A DNA stretch of 64,000 bases from Anadara kagoshimensis (Eukaryota > Mollusca > Bivalvia > Arcoida > Arcidae): contig CM037865.1 of NCBI GenBank assembly GCA_021292105.1, positions 24,407,928 through 24,471,927 on the forward strand. Direction: 5' to 3'. A program made the position numbers and the translations under genes. Shown in pieces: positions 1-11,000 of this stretch (its first letter is position 1; each line of letters begins with the position of its first letter). The notes beneath the pieces are model-generated. The model saw only the letters and a list, made by a program, of their open reading frames with translations, did no database searches and was not told where the DNA came from.

Positions 1-789
1 GCAAATAGTATAGAGCTCGTTTTTAAATGGTATCACTTTAAGCTCCAACTCTTATATCTACCATAACTAGATGACCAGTTGTAAGTAGAGGAAACTGGAG
101 TACCGGAGAAAACCGCAGACCTTTGGCAAGCCTACTCGATCAAACTTCCTCACCGTGTCTAGTAGTGTCTCAGCAACCCGACTGGTATTCAAACTTAGGT
201 AGTCAGAGGGGTCAGTGTAGTTGCTTCTCATATAATTTCATTTAGCCTAGTTCTGAAATGTTGATGTCTGATATTTATATAACACGGGTTCTTAAATGTT
301 AATATGAACTTAGTAAGTTGTGAACCTCCACGGTCAAAAGTAGTATAACTTCTTACTAAAGATGATGTGTTAATCAAAAGTAAACCGGTAGCCCATTCAT
401 GTGTACCGCTTCGGACTGAGTTTCAAGTGGGATTTCTTTTCAGTTTCTATCCTTTTCTATTATTATTAATAATAATTTCTAGGTAAATTTTACAGATAAA
501 CTTCATGATAAAAAACGCAAAACCATTTTTGTAATATCCAAAAGTCGGCTTTTGAACGACTAGACGGGTCTAGAGGTTATGTGCACCAAAATTGGTTAAA
601 TTTTAATGGGTATCTATCAGATAGGTTAGGCACAGTTGGGGCTTGTTTAACACAAGCTACGACTATGAACTTCCGTCTGTCAGCGTAAAATCATAAACAA
701 CTTTAACAAGAAGGGGGACAAAGATGCACATTTGTGACGATAAACCAAATTTTGGATCTGTTTGATAGCATCCCGTATTATTACAAACT

Positions 790-835
<46 letters not shown>

Positions 836-1156
836 AGACTGCAACATAAATTATTTAAATTCACTACTGTAGCATGTTGTTATTTGGCATGTCACTTGGG
901 TTGAGCATTTTATGCATTTTTCTGATATTTAATCTGTACGTGTTTGTAAAATAAAATTTTTATGTATATACAATTTGCCACAATATGACTTAGGTTGTGA
1001 CCATTTTAATTGTGCTGCTAAATCCAACCCTAACCTGCCAACAAGGTTTTTTTCCCATTTATTATCGATGTGGAAATAAATATCTGGTACGAAACATACT
1101 ATGATGCTTGTAAGCAACAAAACATACTGTTTAATTCACATCCAGCATAGTACTAG
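1..1156. repeat. Long direct repeat, copy 1
   Basis: From base 1 this segment repeats nearly base for base at 4837-6205. It may start before the window. It includes a (CT)n run at about 790-833. No ORF of note. The right end is sharp at tactagtt, after which the copies diverge. The family is unknown; a non-autonomous transposon or a segmental duplication are both possible. Confidence 0.85.
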
Positions 1157-2283
1157 TTGTACAGCGTTCACGATAGTGAACGCTTGTACTTTGCTATCGC
1201 TTTCTTCCAAGATATCGAGCTTCTTTGCTATGAAATTATAAGATATGAGTACACCTGGAAATAGTGCGCCTGGTAAATGAGCGTGAAAGAAGTATATCTG
1301 TTTTATCGTGAGATATGTATTCTGAGACGGGTAATGCATTTGGTTACATATGCACATTTGGAATAAATTTTCGGAATACATTTCGGAATCTAGTAAAATA
1401 TTGCGACGGGATGCATCTAATAATTTCTGCAATTTGGCGAACTGATCTCATGTTTACAATAAAAAGTAGTTCGAGAAGTTGGCGTCCTACGATGTAAAAT
1501 CATAACTTTTTATGAAATGAACAGCAACGGCAGGTTGTTTAATTAATTCTTCGTGAAATCTACGGAAATTTAAATTTATTTGAAGGTTATGATAACGTAT
1601 TTTGATGTTGAGGCAATTGTGTCATATTTTAAAACTGTTTATCGATTAGATTTTACTTTCGTGAAAGGGAGATAATTCGTACAGTTGTTGTGTGCAAATT
1701 TTAAATACAGTCTTTTTACCAGTTCCGAACAGGGTTTCATATAAGCGCTGCTGCAGACGTCATCCACAAGCAGAGGAAATAAAATTTATACGCAGAAATC
1801 GAGGCCCGATCTGAAGGGTTATCTGCCCTTACATTAGAAGTCACCCTATACTGACCATATTTATATACGGATACAGGTGTGATATAGTTTACAGTTATAA
1901 AGATGGTAGTTTTGTTCAGTCGCCTGGGTCTAACAGGTCACCTGTTAGATAATTCCAATTAGGGAGAGCAATAAGTGATTATAGATCAACAAAAATCCAA
2001 TCTGGGTTGTATATGTCTCTAGCTAAACGCAGACGGATTATAATCAATATTTAGCCACTAATGACTTGAATGCATCTCGTGATAAAATGATGAAAAAAAA
2101 ATAACATGTGTACCAGCTAATTGAAAATTTGCACAAAATCTTAATTTTATAAATGTTTAAAGTATTTGTTTTAAATACGTTTTGTCGGCGTCTGATATGC
2201 TTACTATAAGTTTAAATAAAAATTAAATCAGCGTTTTTAAATATTCTATTCTAGCTATATTAATGTTTTTAATGTTTTTACAT
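1157..2283. other. AT-rich intergenic segment, no gene recognised
   Basis: A 98-codon minus-strand ORF (1136-1432) has no recognisable motif and runs into the flanking repeat. An 8-bp-arm palindrome sits at 1164-1183, just after the end of the direct repeat. Confidence 0.5.
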
Positions 2284-2289
2284 AAATAC

Positions 2290-2325
<36 letters not shown>

Positions 2326-2425
2326 AATTTTTCTCAGCATTAACAATGCAATCTAGCAGAACTTTGAATAAGAAATAAATCTTCGTTTTTTTTTTAAAAA
2401 CATTTCATTTTACTTTATCATATAA

Positions 2426-2460
<35 letters not shown>

Positions 2461-2650
2461 ATACTATGATTTTTCTTATGTTTTTTCATAACTAGATGAT
2501 TTGATTCATCTAGTTAATTGCAATATTTTATTTTATTTTATTTTATTTTATTTTATTTATTTTATTTTATTTTATTTTATTTTATTTTATTTTATTTTAT
2601 TTTATTTATTTTATTTTATTTTATTTTATTTTATTTTATTTTATTTTATT
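2284..2650. repeat. Cluster of simple repeats: (AATA)n and (TTTTA)n
   Basis: (AAAT)n occurs at 2287-2323 and 2424-2463. A pentanucleotide (TTTTA)n array with occasional TTTA units runs 2526-2650. Short (GA)n at 2726-2742 and (ATT)n at 3081-3106 and 3386-3416 lie nearby. Confidence 0.9.
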
Positions 2651-2699
2651 CATCGACCTGAACTGTGAAAAGAATGCAATATAAACCTGGCACTGTTAA

Positions 2700-3383
2700 G
2701 GACAAGGCCATCTGTAACAATTTGGAGAGAGAGAGAGAGAGAATTATCACTCTCAAGTCACGAATATTGTTCAAAAAGTATGATCAATATACAATAATAT
2801 TACTTTTTATTTTTACAATCAGGACATGATCGGGGCATGGTCGAAATGCAATATAATATTCTAAACGTTCGTGAGAAATTAAAACAAAATTTGAACATAA
2901 TGTTCCTATTGAACAGTAGGGGCTCATGCGTGACGGTTTACCTACTTGTTTCAATAATCAATTAATTTCCCAATTAACTAAAAATCGAACCTAACCCATC
3001 ACTTTACCTAGATCATGTTATTTGTGTCATGGTAGGCACTAACATCACAGATTTATTTATTTTAGAGGTAGTAACTGCGTGGTATTATTATTATTATTAT
3101 TATTAAATGTGATGTATTTGAATGATAATTTTATCACGAACCGTTTGAAAATCTAATAAATATTAGTTATAAATTTATTTTTCGTCACTCTGTTTTGTTA
3201 ATTTGAGTGTAATTAATAGATAATTATTTAAATGTAATTGTTAATTTTAACTAAGTCATCTTCAATGTCGTTTCCTTCAATTTTAGTGTATCAAGTCAAA
3301 ATGGCTGGGAATAATCATATTGTATTTCATTTAGGTTTAAATGTTTTATTGCATTGGTTACTTTTGAAACTTAAGAAAATAGA

Positions 3384-3415
<32 letters not shown>

Positions 3416-3778
3416 GTTAAATGAATAAGGAATATGATTAATAAAAATGTGCATTTTTTTCTTTTTTAAATAAATTTCTGAACTCTTGTTATTTTAAAGT
3501 CTCATACTCTATTAGTTAAATAAATAAGAATTATGATAAAATGGAAAATAAAAATGTGCACATTTCAATACTTCCTATTTCTCTTTACTTGATTTAATTT
3601 TTTAATAATATTTTAAATAGAAATGGGCACAATGTTGTATTAGATCCAGTAGGCTAGTGTGTTTGACCATGATAGTCTATACATATCCATAGTACATGTA
3701 TCTACATAGTCTATCCTATTGACCATGATCCACTGACTGAAATATTGATACAAATATTGTACCACCTAAATTTCAAAT
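2700..3778. other. AT-rich intergenic segment
   Basis: It holds trinucleotide ATT runs and no supportable gene or RNA. The small ORFs include simple-repeat translation. Confidence 0.5.
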
Positions 3779-4060
3779 TAAAAGTGGAATGGATTTTTTT
3801 AAAGGTACCACAAAGATTTTTATAACTGAATTTTCATCACGATGTGAATTTTATCATGAAAACCAGACATTTTCACTTTTCTATATCTTTAATAAGAAAA
3901 ACCCGGTTTATAAAAACAGTGCTGTGCACTTTCTAATGAGTTTCATAGGGAAACCATATTTTAAATCAAAAAGTGGAATGGATTTTTTTCAAGATATTTT
4001 AATCATTTTTATATTTGAATATTCGTGACATTATGTATTTTTCACTGAAAACCAGACATT
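3779..4060. repeat. Partial tandem duplication, period about 188 bp
   Basis: The block beginning aaaagtggaatggattttttt occurs at 3779 and again near 3967; both continue with a diverged match through gaaaaccagacattt. Confidence 0.6.
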
Positions 4061-4836
4061 TTTAGAAAATAATATTGTTGTTGGTGAAATTTAAATTTGA
4101 AAATCGGGTATATCTAGTTCCCATTGTAACTTAACGGGCTGGCGATCGCACAGGTGACTTAATACAGGTGAATGAGACCACCGTCTTAACGCATCATTGG
4201 TTTACGGTCGGACCTCGATTTCTGTACATGTACATATTTAGAAGACAAAATGTATAAAGAAAAACTTCTGTAAGCCACCTTGAATTTGTGTATAGGTCAA
4301 TATGGGCATTTTCACTTGAACTTTGCACCCATTGACCTTTAGCTGCCCTCACAATGGCCCCTGAGTGAAATCTTGCTTGGCAACAAGCCGATTCTACCAA
4401 AGTAAAGTTCAGAGAAGGTTATGACATAACTTGCCACCTTTGAACACGTTGTCCTCCCTACATCGAAAAATAAGCGGTTTTTTCAAAATTCTCTACCAGA
4501 CTACTAAGAATTATAGTTGGGAAACACCTTTTGTCAGGGGTTGTCTCTCTTTGACTTAAAACTGCTCAGAATTCCGAACAGAATGAATAGTGAAATAGAT
4601 AAAAATAAAATTTAAAAAAAAAAATTTCTTTTTATTACGTCATAGACGATTTATCGCTTGGCGCTTCGCTGGTTTTCGCTTGACGCACCTCTTGTAAGTT
4701 TTCAAAGTGCCGTACGGTAATGTTCACATCAATATTCTCGGGTGTTCAAAATTCATCATACGCCAATGTAATATTTAACGCATCGATCAGCTTAAAATGT
4801 GCCTTTAATTAATACATCTACAGGTCAAAATATATG
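4061..4836. other. Intergenic segment, no gene recognised
   Basis: Nothing beyond short ORFs without motifs; ends at the start of direct-repeat copy 2. Confidence 0.4.
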
Positions 4837-6205
4837 CAAATAGTATAGAGCTCGTTTTTAAATGGTATCACTTTAAGCTCCAACTCTCAGTATATCTACC
4901 ATAACTAGATGGCCAGTTGTAAGTAGAGGAAACTGGAGTACCGGAGAAAACCGCAGACCTTTGGCAAGCCTACTCGATCAAACTTCCTCACCGTGTCTAG
5001 TAGTGTCTCAGCAACCCGACTGGTATTCAAACTTAGGTAGTCAGAGGGGTCAGTGCAGTTGCTTCTCATATAATTTCATTTAGCCTAGTTGGGAAATGTT
5101 GATGTCTGATATTTATATAAATGGGTTCTTAAATGTTGACTTACTTACTTGACTTATGTCCATCTCTCGTTGTTGAGAATTGTGCCAGATATCTTTCTCC
5201 TCCAAGAATCTCTGTTGGCAGCTATTTCAGCAGCTTTACTCCAGGTCCCAAGTCCAAAATTCAACAGTCCTGCGCCAGGTCTCTTTCTGCCGCCCTCTTC
5301 TTCTCTTTCCTTCTGCTGGTGTCCATTGCAGAGCAATCCTTGGATGTTCATCTGACTTCTGTCTTAATATGTGTCCAATCCAAATGTTAAATGTTAATAT
5401 GGACTTATTAAGTTGTGAACCTCCACGGTCAGAGGTAGTACTATAACTTCTGACTATAGTTGATGTGTTAATCAAAAGTAAACCGGTAGCCGCATGCAGT
5501 TCCAAGTGGAATTTTTTCTTTTTTCTATCTTTTTTCTATTATTATTAATAATTTCTAGGTAAATTTTACAGATAAACTTCATGATAAAAAACGCAAAACC
5601 ATTTTTGTAATATCCAAAAGTCGACTTTTGAACGACTAGACGGGTTTAGAGGTTATGTGCACCAAAATTGGTTAAATTTTAGTGGGTATCTATCAGATAG
5701 GTTTGGCACAGTTGGGGCTTGTTTAACACAAGCTACGACTATAACTTCCGTCTGTCAGGGTAAAATCATAAACAACTTTAACAAGAAAGGGGACAAAGAT
5801 GCACATTTGTGACGATAATCCAAATTTTGGATCTGTTTGATATCATCCTGTATTATTACAAACTGCTCTCTCTCTCTCTCTCTCTCCTCTCAGAGACTCT
5901 GCAACATAAATTTAAATCCACAAGCATGTTGTTATTTTGCATGGCACTGGGGTTAAAACGAATTTTATGCATTTTTCTGATATTTAATCTGTACATGTTT
6001 GCAAAATAAATGTATATACAATTTGCCACAATATGACTTAGGTTGTGATCATTTTAATTGTGCTGCTAAATCCAACCCTAACCTGCCAACAAGGTTTTTT
6101 TTCCATGTATTATCGATGTGGAATTAAATATCTGGTACAAAACATACTATGATGCTTGTAAGCGACAAAACTTACTGTTTAATTCACATCCAGCATAGTA
6201 CTAGT
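4837..6205. repeat. Long direct repeat, copy 2 (interrupted by an RTE-like LINE fragment)
   Basis: It is highly similar to 1-1156, with a 250-bp insertion at 5138-5387 and a shorter CT run. The shared 3' limit is the same tactagtt as in copy 1. Confidence 0.85.
5138..5387 (-). mobile_element. 5'-truncated RTE-like LINE 3' end with 8-bp target-site duplication
   Basis: It is absent from the otherwise matching position of copy 1 (near 296). It is flanked by TAAATGTT at 5130-5137 and 5388-5395. On the minus strand it encodes the characteristic C-terminal tail of RTE/jockey-type reverse transcriptases (WIGHILRQ...PRIALQWTP...GKRRRGRQKETWRRTV, then, after a frameshift, AANRDSWRR). It ends in an (AAGT)n tail, as RTE elements do. 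Confidence 0.8.
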
Positions 6206-7567
6206 TTTATAAATCATTCAATTTTATATCATGTCTCATACCGCCAGGGTATGCATTTTGTTGTAATTAATGAATCATTCATAACTTCGCGACCTGTCCT
6301 ATATAACTACTGATTTATCCACAACCACAACTTCTTACAGCAAGGATAAATGATTGGTAGACAACTGGGACCCAAGGCAACTCATACCAGGACCTCATAC
6401 CCACAGAAAAGTAGTACTCATTTTAGTGAAAATGAGGCGACTTGTATCAAAGAACACTATGTAACTTGTAAGAAAATTAACATCCATGTTTGTTATTGTC
6501 CTGGGCACAAGTTGTCTAGCATTCCAGTCAACAAGTTAAGGAAATATTAGCTGCAATGCATGTTCCTGGTTAATAAATATTTTCATTAACCTTGCATATT
6601 TCTTATATCTTCCAGTTTTAGACTTTAGTCATTCATAAGACTATAAATGCCAAACGACTGTATCACTGCATTTGAATATTAATATCCGCATTACACACAG
6701 TGAGCTACAACCTGGTAAACAAAATGGCTGCCCCTATGTTCCCTGGTGGTTTACTTCTTGGGGTATCGAATGACTTTGTGTTTGATGATCCTTTCGTTTT
6801 TCAACTTCACAAAGTCTATCTGAAATTTCTGTGTGAAAATCAAAAATTTTCCCTGCCGAAATAGATATATAGTTCATTTGATGCATGTTGCCATATTTTC
6901 AGGATCTTCGGTTTGTCATGCAAAGGTTTGGCATTCATATTGACCTTGAACGCCATTTCAAAACAGTTCAATTGTTAAATAAATACTATGGATTGAGACG
7001 TGCTGACACTGAAATCTATAGCTTGGTGACATTTCCATACAATTGAAATAATCTTGACTGGGACTTAAAACACCATCCAACCAATTATAGTTCTAAAGAT
7101 TACTAATCTAATTAGTTCTAATTAGTGTCTATAAAATATATATAACATTAAAAGCTTTGTTTTTTCATTAGGGTTACCAAAAATGTTCTTAAATTTTTCT
7201 TTGGGTAGGAAATGTTTTATATCTAATAGAGTATGAAATATTTTTTAAAATGTTTCTAGCGATAACTTATTCAAGCGGGGATGAAGCTTAACTATTTTGA
7301 GTTAGGGGCCCAGCCCACTTCAGAAAAGAAGTTGTAATAGTAATAAATAGCTAAAATGTGTAAACATTAAGGGGCCCAGACTGATCTTTAGTAGCCATTG
7401 GCTACTGGGCACTTGCTAATCTTCATCCCTGTTCTAGTTTGAACTACTGTTATTAAATAAAATAATAACATAAAGTAATAAGATTTGCCTAGATAAAATT
7501 CATTTAAAGATAGAAAATATCCAAGTTTTAGATTTTAAAAATCTGTTAATTTTCTTTATTTGTTGTC
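6206..7567. other. Region upstream of PRDM4; possible promoter or non-coding first exon
   Basis: No domain-bearing ORF. A 46-codon ORF with a good start context lies at 6724-6864 (acaaaATGGCTGCC), but nothing supports it as a protein. The PRDM4 transcription start probably lies here or further left, because the first coding exon is preceded by a splice acceptor. Confidence 0.35.
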
Positions 7568-7569
7568 TC

Positions 7570-7795
7570 AGGTTGGGTACAAGTCTAATTGGTACAATTG
7601 TCTTGGTTTGGGTACAAGTTGTCTCTGATTTGGTACAAATCTTGGTACAATTGTCTTGGTAGGGGTACAAGTTGACCTTGGTACGAGTTGTCTTGTGTAT
7701 GAGTTGTCTTGATGTAGAAAATGCATGGGCACTAATTGTCTTGGTAGGGGTACAAGTTTGACCCGGGTATGGGCTGTCTTGATACCAGATAAACT
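7570..7795. repeat. Degenerate short tandem repeat (gtacaagttgtcttggt type)
   Basis: About ten imperfect units of 17-22 bp. Reverse-complement versions of the same motif occur at about 6352-6400. It ends some 55 bp before the first PRDM4 coding exon's acceptor. Confidence 0.6.
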
Positions 7796-7870
7796 GATTG
7801 AAGTGATGTAATAATGATCAAGTGAAATAATCTTTAAATATTTATTTTCAGGCAACATTGTTAAAACAAA

Positions 7871-8039
7871 ATGACTGACACATTATCAGCAATAAACATT
7901 GAACAGCTTACAAGTTCAGCTATGAATGCATTTACCGGTTCTGTGAATATTGAACCTGTGTCTACCAGTAATGCAACAAATCCTTTACCAAGCTCTGTAC
8001 AAAACCTGGCACCAAGCTCTAGTACACAACCTAATAGAG
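7871..8039 (+). CDS. PRDM4: PRDM4 coding exon 1
   Basis: It encodes residues 1-56 plus one base. The exon itself begins at 7852 after tttattttcag, so 19 bp of 5' UTR precede the ATG. It contains IEQLTSS, which matches the conserved N-terminus of PRDM4. The donor is gag|gtaagt. Confidence 0.85.
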
Positions 8040-11000
8040 GTAAGTAAATTAAAATTAAAATTTCAATTGTTGTTGGTGATTTGTTTGGCTTAAATTAATA
8101 CTGAATATAGGTAGTAACAAGTTTCATTGTCAAGAAAATTCTTAAATAAATAACAATTTGTATTAATTTTTCTCCAAAAAACTACCTCATCATCAGACAC
8201 ACAGAGCTGTTTTTCATTCTTTAAACTGCACTCATCAACAGCTTCATTAATTATTTATAAGATTAAAGAAATATACTCCAGTTTGCTCAGGTTTTATCAG
8301 TGTTGATGAGTAAATATCAACCATTGCTTTCCGAAGATGAGGTAGTTTCCCCAGGAGAAAAATTTCTGCAATTTGCGAAAAATAATTCCCAAAATCAGGA
8401 CTCAAAGTGACTTTTTATACCCCCCACAAACTAGTTTGAAGTGGGGGGGGGGGTATATAGGAATCACCATGTCTGTCTGTTTGTCTGTCCATGTAAAATC
8501 GTGTATGGGCATATCTCGTAGCTGTTTTGGAAGACTGTCATAAAACTTCATTTCAGTAATCTTCATGGTCCAAAGGTGTGTCATGACCTTGAACCAGAGT
8601 CATCGGAAAGGTCAAGGTCGTGGGAAAACATTAAATGTTGGGGGGGGGGGGGTATTTGGCTCTTAAACAGAGACAGTTCTAGTTCAATCTAGGAGCTATC
8701 TTTGTAAACAGAACACTAGTTATGCAAGCAGGTAATATACATGTTCTAGTAAATGATTTGCTATTTATTAAAGAATTTTCACCAATTACTTTTAAAAAGT
8801 GCAAATTTTGCCAAGTATAAAAGGCAAAAAGTAGTAACTAAAAACAAAACAGACTCACTAGTTGTTGGTAAAATATATCAGCAACCTGTTATATAGATGT
8901 TAGTGATGGGAATCTGTTTTGGTTTTCACAATCAGTATTTCCTTTATTGACCATTACAAACATTAAAAAATCAGAATAAAATGACAGCCCTGATAATGTT
9001 ATGTCAAGTACAGCTGTGTTTTAATTTGATTTCAGTTGTTCTGCCACCAATTTCACTGATTAAAAAAAGTCATGTGAAATCCCAACTACAACCAATAGCA
9101 CCAAAAACTACCACAGTTATGGATGTTAATAGATGTGTGTCCACTTCTGCAACTCCAGGAATGCAGGTCTTTGGTTCAATTCAGCAGGGATCAGCTGGAC
9201 AAGTTGCTGGCATATTGAATCTGCAGCAGCATCAAGTGAGTTCAGGTCATGTCATAGGAATGTTAAACCAATCAGAGATGCCTCATGACAGTCCAATTCC
9301 TCTTCATATTGGCCCTCAAATATCTGCCGGGTCTGCTCCAGGACAACAAGAGATCTTGTCCTCAAACCACTACCCGAGTACTTTACATGTGTGTGAACAT
9401 TTATTGTCAAATTCTAATTCTGAAAATCTTAACACTGGTGCTAGCAAACATGAGTCAAATGTTCAAACTGTCGCTATATTAAATGGCTGCCATGTTGTAT
9501 CAGCAGGTCATTACGGATCTCATTCCTTGATAAACGGTAGTTATGACAACCAGAGGACACTTCATCCAGTATCTGTCGCTGATTCTAACTTATTGGAGAA
9601 GGGACAGCAAGAGATATCTTTATTAAATGGAAGTGCCTTAAATGGAAGTTTAAATTCAACTCTAACTATGGACAGTGAGCCAAAAAATAGTACTATTGCA
9701 ATTCAACAAATGCGAGACAGCCACATGGTGACTTCCATTACTCAACAAATATCACATATTAATCAAATACAAGAAAATGTGCATGATAAAGAGTCTCCAC
9801 AAATATCGGCCCCAGAAAATCAAACGCTATCACAGGCACAGCTCATTTCTTTCAACACCACTGACAATTCTTCAGCTGGTATTAATCAGCATTCTGTGTC
9901 TCATATTTTAACACCATTCAGTGGTAGTGCACCTCTGCAGGATAATCTGTCTTCCTGTTATTCAAGATCTGTACCAAACCATAGCAGCTTGGATACAAAT
10001 TCTTTAAATGAAACAGTTCATCTAGGATCTTTGGGAAATCCTGAAGATCATCAGTCAAGTAATACAGAAGGATTAAATCTAGGTATAAACGAAACATTAC
10101 CAAATGCACAACCAATAGATCTATCCAATTTCAATGTAACAGTTCAAGATGCAGTGGCTATTCAGTTGTCAAATCAAGACTTGCACATGGTAGATACATT
10201 AGTTGAAAACCATCAAGCCATCGTACAGGAGTTGTACTTAACTAGACCTCCACCTGATTCCAATGCAGCGAGCGTCAGTCAGACAAATACTGAACAGAAT
10301 ATAAACCATTTACAGGAAGATAATGTACAAGTTGACGAGAGAGGTATGCATTAAAATACTTTTATATTATTTTATACCAGTTTTGTAACAATCAATTCTA
10401 TTGGGTGGTTTCGATACAAATAAGTTAAAGCAAAAAAAAAGAAGTAAGGAATGAAGCGGTCTTGGTAGCTCAGTGTAGAGCACTTGCCTATAGTGCGGAA
10501 GGTCCCGGGTTCAATCCCCGATTTTCGACTCTGCATTTTTTGTCCCCCGCCGCAACGCGGAGCAGGGACATAGAAATGCCGGGCATGTGTCCGTGCGTCC
10601 GTGTTTCCGTCCGTCACACTTTTTTGTAAGCGCTCTCATGCTACAAATTTGACGGATTTCATTAAATTTATACCAAATGTTTATATCACTAATACCTTGG
10701 TCAAGTTCGAAAATCAGCATTGGTCGATACTTTTTGTTGGAGTTATGGGACTTTGACCACAATAATGACTCTGTTTTATCCAAAACTTGACCTTGTAAGC
10801 GCTCTCATGCCTACAAATTTTGACAGATTTTCATGAAATTTATACCAAATGTTTATACCACTAATATCTTGGTCAAGTTGGAAAATCAGCCTGGTTGATA
10901 CTTTTTGTTGGAGTTATGGGACTTGACCACAATAATGACTCCATGGTGGGGGTAAAAAAATGTTCCTCCCGATCTCCCCACATTTAATTCTGGAACAGCC

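Noticed and set aside
1136..1432. 98-codon minus-strand ORF
   Set aside because: No recognisable domain, no splice support, and it runs into the direct repeat.
6724..6864. 46-codon ORF with a strong start context upstream of PRDM4
   Set aside because: Too short, no motif, no splice sites that connect it in phase; kept only as a possible promoter-proximal feature.
8981..9035. Upstream extension of PRDM4 exon 2 with an in-frame ATG
   Set aside because: The acceptor at 9031-9035 joins the first coding exon in phase, and that exon has the conserved EQLTSS start, so the extension is intron.
10456..10530. Possible tRNA gene
   Set aside because: A-box-like and B-box-like motifs are present but the acceptor stem does not pair, and a dispersed repeat follows directly, so it is a SINE-type head.
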